64,000 nucleotides of DNA from Eremophila alpestris peregrina. Its lineage: Eukaryota > Chordata > Aves > Passeriformes > Alaudidae. The notes beneath the pieces are model-generated. The model did no database searches. It worked only from the letters and a program-made list of their open reading frames with translations, and was not told the origin of the DNA. The stretch is from assembly GCA_009792885.1 (NCBI GenBank), contig WMCF01000015.1, forward strand, positions 6,399,198 to 6,463,197. Reading direction: 5' to 3'. The number at the start of each line of letters is the position of its first letter. Positions within the stretch are counted from its first letter, which is position 1. Below, piece after piece: positions 51,729 to 64,000 of this stretch. Position numbers and translations under genes: made by a program.

Positions 51729-52161
51729 TGATGCCTTAAGTTTTAGCTTTCATATTTTCCAAATTCTGTACTGCATTTGTACATAACTGAACTTCATATA
51801 AAATGTAACAAGTTCTCCTCACAGTGTAGTTAGACAAAACAATCCTTTTCCAGCTCGAGAACCAACGACACCGTTGCAGCTTCAGGCCCAAAAAGTACAA
51901 ACAACAGCGAATTGAGGAGAGCAAACTGGGAAGGATGAGACTTCATAACCTGAAACTGTAATTGGACAATTAACCCCGATATGTAAATGGACCAAAACTT
52001 ATAAGTGTGAGAACATGTGATCTGTCAGCCATCTTGGATGTAGCTTCAGACAGGTTCTTGTAAAGTCCAAGGTGTAGCCTTTAAAGGCCTTTTTAATAAA
52101 TACCTACTTTATTCCTGTAACACTGTCTAGCCTCTGTTCTAGATTGCCTCTCAAGACATCA
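51729..52161 (+). mobile_element. ERVL-type LTR, plus strand (3' LTR of the remnant)
   Basis: About 433 bp from tgatgcc to agacatca, TG...CA ends. It carries a TATA-like acttataag (about 52007-52015), a polyadenylation signal AATAAA (52095-52100) and then the U5 end. A perfect YY1-type motif, gccatcttgg (52028-52037), lies just downstream of the TATA-like box. The sequence looks like a songbird ERVL-class LTR I have seen in general form. No matching 5' LTR was found to the left, so this is a one-LTR remnant. Because the left side is viral interior, no target duplication is expected across this LTR alone. Confidence 0.75.
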
Positions 52162-53409
52162 CCCCCTCTCCTTGTCCATGAAGAATTTCTCTAATCACAG
52201 AGAGAAATGAGATCCTTCAGAACACAACTTTGCTTCTAAAACAGGTAGGATGATTGGCTCTCCATTGACTGCAGAGGGCACCAGGAAAACCAGCTTAAGC
52301 TGCACGCTTAAATTTCAGATGTCTTAATTTAGGTGAGATTAATCTCTTCCCATGAGTGAGAGATTTCTTAATGACTCTTTTTAAATAGGGAAAAAACTAA
52401 TATCTTTCTATGCCAGAGATATTCTTAGGCCAAATTAATATTCTTCAAGCTATTTTCATCTTATTATCTTGAAGGTATTGTCAAAATCCAACCTGCACTT
52501 ACAATGTCACAAAGGTAATACTATTGTAAGGACAAATACGTATTATTGAAGAACTTGTTAATATATGAATAAGTAAAAATTTCATATTATAAAGTTTATT
52601 CTCTTTCAAGAGAATTCTAGATATAAGGTAGTTAATAATGAACTACAAAGCTTAATAGAAAACTATACCTATATCAACATTTTTATGAGTGGATTTATTC
52701 CCCTTTTATTCTTTTAAGATATCTAATAGACGTTAATAACGAAGCCCTTTCTTTTCCTATTAAAAATCCACACAGAACTGGCAGATATGACACTACCTGC
52801 AGAGAACCTGTACCTCTCCAAAATGGCAGCTAAAAATTGAGGTAGGACACTCTACATAGCTCACAGAGTGCTTGTGTTTAAGCAAATGAACCATGCTATT
52901 ATGAACAATCACATGACTAAAATAATGGAAGAGCTGATGAAACTGTAAAGCATTTTCTGAACTTATTAAATGTAATTTGTTTTTGCACAGTCAAGCTTAA
53001 TTTTTTACTTTCTTTCTTTGGTTATTCAATTACAATTTTTATATTGGCAATTAAAAGTTAAAACCCAAAAATATTTGGTTTGTCTGACAAGCAACAATGA
53101 GCCTTCCATGGGCCACAATTATAAGAGCACAGATTATCAAATACAGCCTGAATTTACAATCACTTTTTGTGCATAATTAGTAAGGGTTCATGGTGAAGGA
53201 ACATCCACTCTTGAAATCACCAATGAAATACTTTTGTGGAGTATTTGTAAATGTAGTGTATTTATATGATAAATAAACAGCTGTGAAGTGCTCTTTCCCA
53301 CATATTGGACAGAACATCTCCTAATGCAATCTTCCTTTGATGTAATAATTGTATCACCTGAAGAGATGAAAGAGAATGAACTTTACCTGAGGAGACATGC
53401 AAATGGTAC

Positions 53410-53446
53410 AAATTCCTAATTTAGTGCCAAATTCCTAAATTAGTCC
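53410..53446. repeat. Tandem duplication, 19-bp unit, two copies
   Basis: aaattcctaatttagtgcc is followed directly by aaattcctaaattagtcc, differing by one substitution and one missing base. Confidence 0.8.
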
Positions 53447-55742
53447 TAATTGCTGATGAATCAATTTTCATTGCAAAATTCAGAACAGAATGTTTGCAGT
53501 ACATCCTCTGAAGTTTTGTCACGTCATATTTTAACTTATTTACTATATTGTCCAGGAAAAATTATTTTGTATGCTGGCATCTACGGCACAATATGTAGCC
53601 ACATGCTCTGTTAGTCAGGAGCTACTATTCAATCTTATAAGCTCTTATACTGTATGTTAAAACACTAGTGCAGTCGACATGTTGCTTAATTGCTGTCTAA
53701 GTCCTAATAACCTCAAAGAGAGTAAGAGCAGCCACTGGCAATTTAACAGCACTAACATCGCAAGATGAATCTAGGTAATGGATATAACATGTGAGGGACC
53801 AGTGGGCTAATTTACTTAAAACAAAATGTGATTAAATGATCTGAATACAAAATATCTTCGGCAGGTCAGGTACTTCTGTACCGCGTGACAAACTGTTGGA
53901 TGGATGCCCAAACCAGCTCTGGAAAGCTAGTATTTCTAAACCATCAGTTCAGAAAACAAATGTATTATAGCCTGGAGCAAACGTCACGTTTTCTGAGGCA
54001 AAGGTGAGTCAGAAGTACTGCATTAAAAGTGCTGCTATGAAGCTCTGAGGGATGTGATCAAAATAAGTTCCAGGTGGAGAGACAGAGGAAATAGGAAATA
54101 CTGAAGTATGATTTGTCTGACATATTTTGGTGCCTAACTGAGAAGAGATGGATTGTACCCTAGAGTGCCTATTTATTTCCTTCGGGTATAGGTGAACTAT
54201 ACATATATAGATATAAAGATTAATCTGGCTTGATTAATTTGGGTGCCACAACAGTTCAGAAATGTGACACACAGTCTTAGAAGGGCTGATTCCCTTCTGC
54301 TGTGGTAGCCATGGGCCAGATGGAATTAGAGCATCTCAGTTGGTATTACTAGCCTCTGTTGTAAAAGCAAACTCAACAGCACACTATGTGAGAAAATGAG
54401 ATTGTATGCATCCATGTCTCAATCACTGAATGTGAATATCCATCCAAGGTCTCTATTTCCAAGCACTCATTCTATTCTACTTCCTTAGGAGAAGGAATTT
54501 TGTTGTTTAAGAATCTTAGTGTCATTTCTTTCCTAAATTAGTGTCAGGTGCTACTGCTAAATGTGTACTCACAGGTGTTTTATTTGAGAGAGTTGGTAGA
54601 GATAAATACGAAAAAATCCAGTGCCTTTTGCTGAGTTTTTCTTGATTCCTTCATCCTGCCATGATTTAGTGCCTGAAACTGAACTTCAACGAAGTTTGAA
54701 TTTAACACAGAGACAGGTCAGGCCTGAAACTATATGAAAACAAATATGCCTTCTGGTAAATCTAGCACAAAGCAGCAGGTGAAGAGAAGGCTGCATTTTA
54801 GCTAACCTTGTTACCTCTCACTTGGGACAGATCTCCATTTTCTACTAGATTTTACTCAGTACAATATGTGTTTCTGCACTGTGTTTTTGAGTGTTTTGAT
54901 GGAATAGTTTTTTTTTTTTTACTGGAACAATGCTAAGATTGAATTATAAGCCTTCTCAACTGAATAAAGTGCCTAAATTTTAAGTGTAAAAGAACAGACA
55001 TGAAAAAAGGCTCAACTAAAGCCTGGACTGTGCAGAACTGATAAAACCTTCTCACCTTTTTGTAGAAGTCTCTTCACTAAGTTCTTGTTTCTAGGAACTT
55101 TTTGCTGAAAAGCAGCAGCAGAAATGAGATGGACTGCAACACACAACTGTATATTTTATCAGCCCCTCAGTGTCCAAGGATTATACATCCTTCACCTCCA
55201 TTTATTAAAACCTAAAGACCTCTCAGATTCACAGACAATCATCAGTGGGGATGAGAGACTTTTATTTATAAACTCTGATTTAATTCCATGTAAATAAAGT
55301 TCATTGTACTTGATGTAGTTAGCAACAGTGAGCTGGTCAGCCGTCTCATCCCTGTGTTAACAATATTATAAAGTGGTTCATGAGCTGATTTTTGCCTCTG
55401 TTCTTTGTAAAATGTGAATTACACTTCTTTTCCAAGTGAGTGGAAACTGAAGATAAGGATTAAATTTTGGGAATTTTTTTCAGCTGAAAAAACCAGAAAA
55501 CGCTTGTATGTATTTCCCTTTTAATACAAAGGCTCTTCACCTCCTAATAAATAATGAGGAAAAATTAAAAAAATATATAGAATATTAAAGAAAACCCCAT
55601 GGTTATTCTCCTGACAAAATGATTCCATTAGTGGTCCTGCCATCTAGGAATGAAGTGTAATCATTATCTGTTTATGTCAATCTTAATGTGGGTTGCATGT
55701 TCATAATGCAGCATTTCAACTTCCTTGTGTTTTAATTGCCAA

Positions 55743-55773
55743 GTGAGAATGGCAATTCTCACAGTGTGAGAAT
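55743..55773. repeat. Overlapping inverted repeats
   Basis: gtgagaat (55743-55750), attctcac (55755-55762) and gtgagaat (55766-55773) alternate. The right-hand pair forms a 19-base palindrome, attctcaca-g-tgtgagaat, and the left-hand pair an 8-bp hairpin with loop ggca, so two folds compete. Confidence 0.8.
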
Positions 55774-56673
55774 ACTGTGCAGGATTTTAGCTTGAGATCT
55801 ACTGTGTGTTGCCAACATTTCCTTAATTTAGTTAGGCTTATAAAAGTAAGACATAGTTAAGTTGGCATGATTTCTCTGCTACTACTATATGGTGGCTACG
55901 TTTTATCACCTTACTTTCCTCTAGGTGCTTACACACTGACTGCTTTAATAAATGTTCTAGCAATTTACTAGCTATGGAATTTAAACTTGCTGTTCTGTAA
56001 TTTTCTAGATTGATTCCTCTGCTGTTTTAGTGGAGGCTATCCAATATTTTAGGAAATCCATTTCCCAGAAAGGAAAATGTAACACTCTGAATGCTCTTCA
56101 GCATCACCTTTTTATCTCAGGTGTAGCCTCATGATTCTGTAGTGTCAGTTTTAGAATATCTGTGCACGGTATGAACCTCTGCTGTAGTTCTTGGTCCCTG
56201 GTCCCTTTGAGTTACATATTAATCCAGAAGAATTCCATTGAAATGCCTTCAGTCCATATAAATTGCCTAAATACCTGAGAAGAAAATGAAGCCTTAGGAG
56301 CTCTGGGTATTAAATTTTTACTTCACTTAACTGAATAAAGTGGGGTCACAAGCTCTGAAATATGGGAGCATTTGTCATTCTTTGTGATGAATTCCTTGTT
56401 TAATTTGCTTCCACACTGTATAGGATGTAAACAAATAATAAAAACAATTAAATAATATTTTTATATAAAATTTTTTTAATGGACATAATATTTATTTGTA
56501 ATTAATAGCAGAGAAAAAAGTTTTGGTTCAGTTGAATGCATCTATATTCCAAGTGACTACTTTATTTTACATCTCTACTCCAGGGAGAAGAGGCTTGTAC
56601 CAGCTGCTGAGCAACAGAAGGTGATGAAAGGTTTAACACCAATAAAATACTTGTGTAAGGATATAACCTTATA

Positions 56674-56980
56674 GGAAAAAAAAAAGAGAGAGAGAGAGAA
56701 AAAGAGAGAGAGAGAAAAAGAGAGAGAGAGANNNNNNNNNNNNNNNNNNNNNNNNNNNNNNNNNNNNNNNNNNNNNNNNNNNNNNNNNNNNNNNNNNNNN
56801 NNNNNNNNNNNNNNNNNNNNNNNNNNNNNNNNNNNNNNNNNNNNNNNNNNNNNNNNNNNNNNNNNNNNNNNNNNNNNNNNNNNNNNNNNNNNNNNNNNNN
56901 NNNNNNNNNNNNNNNNNNNNNAGAGAGAGAGAAAGAGAAAAGGAAAAGGAAATGAGGAAATGGAAAAAGAGAAAAAGAGA
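56674..56980. repeat. (GA)n purine tract with 190-N assembly gap
   Basis: A purine-only tract of GA and GAAA units interrupted by N at 56732-56921. Any reading frame across it is an artefact of the gap. The uniform purine strand is a known cause of sequencing drop-out. Confidence 0.95.
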
Positions 56981-57454
56981 CGTCAGGGGACTGCAAATCT
57001 AAGCTGCATGCTAGTGCCAAAAGACACAGCAGCATCTCTCTCAATTTGCTAGTCTTGCCAATTTCACTGGAGTAATGTCCATTAAAATAACATCTTCCAG
57101 CAAACAGTGGGGCATGGTTGCTGCTGTCTGCCAAAACAAGACAGCAAGTCCTTAGAACAGTATGACTTGCATCTAGGTTCTTCCCCAAACATGCAAAAAC
57201 CCTAATGACTCCCTCAAAAACTATCAGACAGAAAAAAAAAGGAAGTGCACAAATTTTTTGTATTTTCTTTTTTTTTTGTAATGCATAGTGTTCACAATTC
57301 AGGACATTTTATTTTAAAAGTTCTTGACATTTTATCATATTCTTAATGAAATCCATCACTGTATAGAGCTAAAAGCTGGTCCCTTAGTTAACTTGTCATA
57401 ATTATACTCGGTAATTAAGTGAGCAATTGACTGGCCTGATAAAAAGGACTCTAC

Positions 57455-57480
57455 ATAAGCATGAGTGAGCTCATGCTTAT
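57455..57480. repeat. 11-bp perfect hairpin
   Basis: ataagcatgag and ctcatgcttat around the loop tgag. Two more pairs (ac/gt) form across a one-base bulge. No T-run follows in either direction that would mark a Pol III unit. Confidence 0.85.
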
Positions 57481-60400
57481 TGTAAGAAAACAGTTGATAA
57501 CACACCTCTTCTGCATGACCAGAAAATGCTCTGTTTATGGCTCCAAGATCCTTTAGGTCAGTGCTTTATCAACAGCCTGCTGATACCTATCTTTCATCAG
57601 GGTTATGCTCTCAGTCTATTTTTGGCAGGCTTTTTCAGTTTCATCCTAAATGTTTGTTGGACACCAGAGACCTTTCCATAATTTTGCAGTTAGTGAAAAG
57701 ATGAAGAATTGGCTTCTTAATTTTCAGTCACTAAGCTGTAAACAAGGCATGCTTTGATCATACTTTTTCTTGTTCACTTATGATATTTTTATGCATCTTG
57801 CATGAAATGATAATTTAATAAAAACTAGAAAAACTGCAGAGGCTGGATCTCAGACCAGTGATCTCCAGACTGAGTTCAGAACTGGCAGTCTTGAGGTCAC
57901 AGAGATTCAGCTCAGAGTGAAGCATTTAATTTTTTAGGTAATGTTGATGGTAAATTGTAAACTCTTGACTAGGAGAGCCTCACGTCATGGTTTTCATGGT
58001 GCTAGAGCCTGGAAAAAATAGTTATATGAACAGTTTTGAGACTAGAAGGTTCAGGTTATAAGCAAGGTTACATAGATTCAGTTTCTGGTTGAAGGCATTG
58101 TACCCATCTGACTTGAAGTTTACTTGTTTGCTGATAACCAGGATTCAAGTGACATTCCAATTAAAGGCAAAGCAGAAAAAAAAAAGGCAGCAGAATTTCT
58201 AATATGGTTAACAACTGGACTTCCTAGTATCAAACATAGTTCTGTTTCTCAATAATCATACGGCGTTTTCTGCTTTTGCTCCAAGAGAAAATATGATTTC
58301 AATCCTCAAGTGAAATCCAAAGTCAAAACAAGGTTAAAAATCTGTAAGAAATTGCCTCTTGTATGAACCAGACCTGATAATTTTTCTCAGTCCTTGCCTT
58401 GGCACAAAATTCTCAAATTTATGCAAAACATGTTTGAGAAATTATCAAGTCATAGAGCTATTAAGTGAGATCATCTTGTGTTCACTTTGTATACATGGAT
58501 GTATGCAATCATCAGATGAAAAAGAACGGAAAATAAACTAGACCAACTGCTTATAGATTAAGCATCCTGGTGTAACTATTAATGTGTATTTTAAAATTTT
58601 TTTATTTCTATTTTCTAAATGAAAGCATCTTAAAAATGCAAGTTACAGAGCTAGAATTCTTGCCCATTATAGAGGTAGTAATAACTTTCTAATTAAAGAA
58701 TTCATTGCTACACTGCATAATCAGGTTGTTGAAGGCATGCATTATAGTAAAAGAAAAAAAACCAACCACTCAATAGTAACATAGCTGTCCCATTAAAGTC
58801 TTGATTAACTTTAAACCAATAATGCAATATCATTATACTTTCATAAATTAGAAGACAAATTGTATATATATCAACTAATGCACTTGTATCTTTTCAAAAA
58901 GATGCATGTTTAATTTAAATTAAAATAACTCCAATGACATTAATTTCTTAAGTAGGATGATGACATATATAAACTCTACACAAATATATAAACTAAATAT
59001 TTCAACATCTCAATTGTATTATGTAAGGGTTTCAAAGAAAGGTGCAATATATAATATTAGTGACTATATATATATGTATGTGTCACATAAATGACATAGA
59101 GTAACATCAAAAGCAGTAGATATGAGCAATGACAATTGAGATTATCTATTATAGATAGGCTACCTATCCAAGCTGAGTCCCACTGCTCCTGTTTGGTCAG
59201 CAGGCACCTTTTGCCATCTGCTTTACTTATATTGCCTCAGTCTTTTCTAGCATTATATAACAGAGATATGGCCAGATGGCCATTTGGATCCAAAATGCAG
59301 TCTGGAAATCACAGAATTTTCAAGCTCAGATTAAAAAAATTGGATTAATCTTATGAGACTTTAAAATAGTACCGTACTGATAACTAAACATGCAGTTTAT
59401 ATGTGTATTTATAAGTAAGAAAACAAAGACTGGTTTCCATATAGCAGAATTTTATATCTAACATCAAAATAACTGAACGAAATCTTCATAGATTAACTAG
59501 AACCTAGGGAAAAAGTTCTCAATGACAATCTCAAAAAGACTATATATATCACTTCTCAGAATCAAAACTCCTCTTGCCCCACAAAAAAAAAACAAACCTC
59601 TACATCATTGCTCTGTAACTATTCCAACAACATTTCTGAAACTATATTGCATAATATTAACTCAAAAATTGAATAACAAAATGGTTTTCTTACAATCATT
59701 AGATAACCAACCAGTCATTTAAAAGACTCTATACTGAGGTTCAGTGTCAAAGAGGAAGATGACTATAAGAGATAGAGTGCAGATACAAAAAGTAGGCTGG
59801 GTCAAAGCCCCAGTACATGTGAAAGCCGACATGGCTGCAAATTTACTTTAAAATGTTACTAATAAATATTTGTTCATGCTTGCTTCTCTCCTCAAGAGAG
59901 CACAGAGTTCTAAAATTTGATATGCTTTCTATTATGTTTATATGGTACCTCCTATGTAGGATAGAAGGAAAATCCCAGCTTTCATCTTGTATTAAAGTGA
60001 ATCTTTTTAAAGGAGGAAATAAAGCATTTTATCAACAATTTCTTCAAGAAGATATCTATTAAACTGGAAATCTGAATCACACTAGAGCAATAAAATATAC
60101 ATTAGGTTTTTTTTTTTTTTTTCATCCCTTTCCCAGATTGTTCTGCAAAGCATTAATTCTGCCTTATCCTTGGAGAAATCATTTTGGTTTTTTCCCCCCT
60201 TGCTTTCAGCTCATAGAGATAGATATCTTTGGGAGAAACTTTGTTGTTATTTAGATTTTTTTGGAAGTGTTACAGAACAGAAACCATGAGCTAGCTAAAA
60301 GCAATGGGATTCTAGTGAATAAGACATCACATCAGTATCCTAATCATTTTACAGCCTAAAGACAACTGCAGTGAAGCCAACAAAAGAGCAAGCAGAGCCT

Positions 60401-63400
60401 GCCAATAAGCCAGATGCTACTGTTGAAAAAGAAATTTCTACGGCTTAACATCTGGGCACTGTGAATACCTTTCATAAATGAAGGAAATAACTATTCTACG
60501 CTGAGATACAGAGAATGTTTATTAAAACATGTTTCACCAGCAGATTCTCATCTTACAGAACTATCATTAGAAGGTATTTATTTTGTAGCTGAATTTTTTA
60601 AAAAGAAAAGAAGTGTAGAAGAACATCCTCTATACTTTAAAGCAGCCCTTGTGCTCAGCTTGAGTTAGCAAGAGTGGATGATAGGAATCATGAAATCAAT
60701 ATGGCAGCTGATGTTCAGTGTCACATACTAGATTTTATTTGACTTACTTGCAAGCATGGCTTTGTTTGGGATGTTAATGCATCTTCTACAGGTCATCTAG
60801 AGATGTTTTTTTCCTAGTAGTCCCATATTGGATGCAAACTTTATCAAAGGTGTTGATGAAAACAGTGATTAAATGAATGCTGCATAAGGTAATTTTGATA
60901 TGTGTTTCTTTAAGGACTTTAGCTTGAAGATTTTTTCCACCTGTGTAGGAAGAGAGGGAATGAAATTTTGGGCATAAAGATGGATGTTACATTGCATTGA
61001 AAATCTTCTCCAACAGAAAGAACAAGCAGATGGGGTGCCTGTATATTTGATACTTTCCAGTCTGTTAAAAGACCAGTTCAAGCAAATTGGCACAGGCTTG
61101 CCATTACCACAGCACACACTTTGAATAAAACTTTTACAGAAACACGAAATCCTAACAAGCCACAATTTTGACCTGATAGAGAAAATGTTTTTACATGAAG
61201 TTAGCTAAGTTTTCATTCACTATTGATTTTATGTGGGAAGCAGAATAGTGGCAGTGGATTATGAAATTCTGGTACAGCTGAGCCATGCTCTATTACTATT
61301 GTCATTATGGCATCACCAGCATTACCATGATGTCTTAGGGTACACAAACTTGGAGTTATATATTTTATGACTCTACTTTTATGTCTAGACTAGTAACACT
61401 TGCATTCTATTTCATTATCTAAAAAATAATAGTTCTTAAATTGATGCATTATTCTTGTCAAATAAAGAGGGTGTCTGATACAGCAAACAGTGCAACATCA
61501 CTTTTTTCAAATGAGTATAAATCTAGTTTTCAAGTAAGAGTTTTATGAAATACTGACCAGGGAAAAGAAAATTTACCACAGTTCAGGAATAATGCTCATA
61601 GCCTTTATTTTCACATCATAGTCAGAATTTCTGGTCTCAGTAATTTTTTTTTTCTCCCTTGGGTAATATTTTACAGCCATTGACCTTAGAACTAGTCACT
61701 ATTTATTTGCTGCCTTTTTTTTTTTTTTTGTAGTGCAACATACACAATTTCATGTTTCCAGTAGTGTGTTTGAGAAGCATAAAACCAAGTAGAAGAATAG
61801 GAGAATGGTTCCCAAATGCTGAAAGAAGTTGAGTGATTTTAAAAACCTCAGACTTTAAGTGGGCCGCAGCAGCTTGTGTATCCTGAACTCAAAAATTGCT
61901 GGTTTGAGTCATATAGCTCTTGTAAAACCATTGCTAGATGTTCAATATAGGAAAAACCTCCAAGCTGAACAACAAGCTGTGCTACAAAATTTTCTTTATA
62001 ATTCATAATTCTTTAGGTTGTGCAATGCTATGTCAGCCCATTGAATTGTGCTTGGCTGTTAAGATGATAGAATCCAGTCCCATGATTCTTGACCTTGGTT
62101 ACCACACCTCTTAGGCGAAGAATCTCACTGGTCCATATGAGGCAATTGCCTACTAGTCAAATTTCAGACTTATGCAATGGTTGTGACTCTTAATTCAATT
62201 ATAGATCTTTATTGAAGTCTCTTGAAAGTACCTGTGGTAGGCTGGGAAGACTAGGTAAGAACTACAACATGCTAGTTGTGTATGAAAATGTAAATATGAA
62301 AGAAAATGCAACCATTAAGATTTTATAATTTCTGTAATATTTTTTGCATAAAATAATGCATAAAATAATATTTCAATGTTCATTGTTTATATTTTTAATA
62401 GAATTAATTTTTTTATTAATTTACTTCTAAATGCTGCTTCCATTTTGTAGGCTCTGTCATTTGCAGCAGATGAGTAAATATACTTACATGACTTTGAAAC
62501 TACCCTATTTCTGACTGCAGTTTTGTTACTACTATGAATGACTTTCACAACAGGAACACAGGCCAATTTAAAGTCCAGGCACCAAGCAATTTGAGATCCA
62601 CCAGCTTTATGCAGTAATATAATTATTCCCTCCGAGGCTCTTAATTGTATTCATCACACCATGATTTCTGCACAAATTAAGCATGCATTTACTGCTATAT
62701 ATAACTTGCTTTGCAGTTAACATCCTGGAAACAAATTTCAAGGAGATGGAATCTTGAACTTAGTCATCCCATGAAATCACTAGTTTCACTGCTCGGAAAA
62801 GTCACTTAGACTGTAAGGTCATTATATTTTTACATTGCCAAATCATATACAGAGAAGTGAAAAAGGAATGTGATAAAAGATCACAAAACTTATACAAATA
62901 TTTTGTTCAGACTTTAAATATTAAAACCCCTAGCAGAAATATATTTAGATGAATTTTTAAGACACATAGCAAAAATTACCACTGTCAAAAAGCCTTGCAG
63001 TCTGAAGACAAAATGTCTGAAATTCAGATTCAGAACAATTATGATTGATATCACAAATAGATATGTTGCATATGGATTTATGAATGTGTGTGTGCAGCAT
63101 TCTGACCTTTTACATTGCTAATTTTACAAAAATCACACATTTCTATGAGAGTTTCAAATTTAAAAAACCCCAAACCTTATAGGACTTCATGTATTTGTCC
63201 AAGTAATTATTAAAATGAATATATCATTTGTAGGAAGTTGTTACATGAAGAATACATTTGTGTGTACATTTGAGCTTCTCTGTATAAGGGCATATCTACT
63301 GTGTTAGCCAGGTAATTTTGAAATATATGTTTTTGTAATTTACATCAGAGCATCATGCTGGTCTAGGTGAAATAAAAATAACCCAGTATTTTTTCCTTGA

Positions 63401-63880
63401 TAAACTATTTTCTTGGTAGGGTGGAATAGAGGAATGAAAGGCAAAACAAAGTCTGATGCTATGCCTATCAAAATGTGATAGATATGAGAGCCTAGAAATT
63501 TTTTTTAATTTTACTTTACATTGTTTTCTCTCTGTGGACATGTCTCTATACCTACAGTCATAGAAGATACTCGTCAAGAAAAGAAGGAATAAACAGGATA
63601 CAGAGCTTATGATCCATTTCCACCTTTCCATACTCATTTTTCTGGGATTTTAAATTAGAGTACCATTTTGACATGTCTGTAAATTGCTATAATTTATATT
63701 TCTATAGTTTAAATTGCTATTATTTAACTATAATTATAATTTATAAAAATTATACATTGTATAAATTGTCCTGTGTCCACAGAATTAAAGAATCAAGATT
63801 TTAGCAAGGTTCAGAGTTGTTGTGGGTAGTAGAAATATCCAAAATTAATGTCAGAGTTAAGTGCTAGAAACAATAACAAA

Positions 63881-63926
63881 CATATATATATATATGTATA
63901 TGTATATATATGTATATATATATATA
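63881..63926. repeat. TA/TG microsatellite
   Basis: (AT)n with regular tgtata interruptions, ending in tatataaaag. Confidence 0.95.
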
Positions 63927-64000
63927 AAAGCTCTGTGATTTGAGTTGGCCTCTACATATTGAAGGTCAAACCAGAGAACCTCTCTGAAGTGTGAGTGGCT

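Larger units (their letters stand above)
52162..56673. other. Unique sequence; possible conserved block
   Basis: No gene recognised. A 19-bp near-perfect tandem duplication lies at 53410-53446. 53680-53910 has mixed sequence with CpGs and may be a conserved element. A cluster of mirrored attctcac/gtgagaat units lies at 55743-55773. Confidence 0.5.
56981..64000. other. Unique AT-rich sequence with possible conserved block
   Basis: No gene, LINE or LTR recognised. An 11-bp perfect hairpin lies at 57455-57480, a 16-base AT palindrome at 58909-58924, a (TA)n run at 59064-59082, a 12-bp tandem duplication at 62346-62369 and a TA microsatellite at 63881-63926. 62500-62760 is rich in homeodomain-type cores and is the best-looking candidate conserved non-coding element in the window. 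Confidence 0.5.

Noticed and set aside
56562..57188. 208-codon frame on the minus strand
   Set aside because: It runs through 190 N and the (GA)n tract. The serine/leucine content is a repeat artefact.
58909..58924. 16-base palindrome tttaatttaaattaaa
   Set aside because: A/T only, so chance is likely.
62346..62369. gcataaaataat repeated twice
   Set aside because: A simple 12-bp slippage duplication with no wider structure.
1..64000. Search for tRNA, rRNA, CRISPR, bacterial operons or mitochondrial insertions
   Set aside because: None seen on either strand. The only tRNA-like boxes belong to the SINE relic at 12256.

Overview
This window is vertebrate nuclear DNA, almost certainly from a bird and probably a songbird. 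The main evidence is four 5'-truncated CR1 LINEs, including reverse-transcriptase segments and the degenerate ATTCTRTG-type 3' terminus, together with several short retroviral LTRs. The rest is sparse, AT-rich single-copy sequence with low repeat density. CR1 as the dominant LINE, and long A/T runs that do not come with processed pseudogenes, both fit an avian genome. The songbird assignment is inference from the general look of the LTRs.

No protein-coding exon, tRNA, rRNA or CRISPR array could be supported. The open reading frames are short, unrelated to any family I recognise, and of a number and length expected by chance. Several lie inside repeats or run across assembly gaps. The window is best read as intergenic DNA (a gene desert) or one large intron.

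Layout. 1-414: unique. 415-938: a well-preserved solo LTR (minus) with a CpG-rich end. 939-10675: unique AT-rich DNA, with a long fold-back at 7625-7686. 10676-11073: CR1 (minus). 12256-12346: relic of an ancient tRNA-derived SINE (MIR/CORE type). 12347-22659: unique, with a 31-T run and possible conserved non-coding blocks. 22660-24640: an unassigned GC-rich block, a (CCCTT)n tract with a gap, and CR1 (plus). 24818-24867: compound tetranucleotide microsatellite. 26490-27246: CR1 (minus). 28070-28622: LTR-like block. 32740-34230: longest CR1 (minus). 35222-35536 and 36971-37456: two LTR candidates (minus). 37486-51119: unique. 51120-52161: ERVL-type proviral remnant, gag-like sequence joined directly to an LTR (plus). 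56674-56980: (GA)n tract with a 190-N gap. The remainder to 64000 is unique AT-rich DNA with possible conserved non-coding elements and a TA microsatellite near the end.

Nothing here works together as a pathway. The most interesting points are regulatory or structural: LTRs carrying paired CACGTG E-boxes, a miRNA-precursor-like hairpin, an internally deleted ERVL copy, and gap-breaking satellite tracts. I did not find a convincing new multi-gene system, and the sequence does not support claiming one. All repeat assignments come from reading the sequence, not from a database search.
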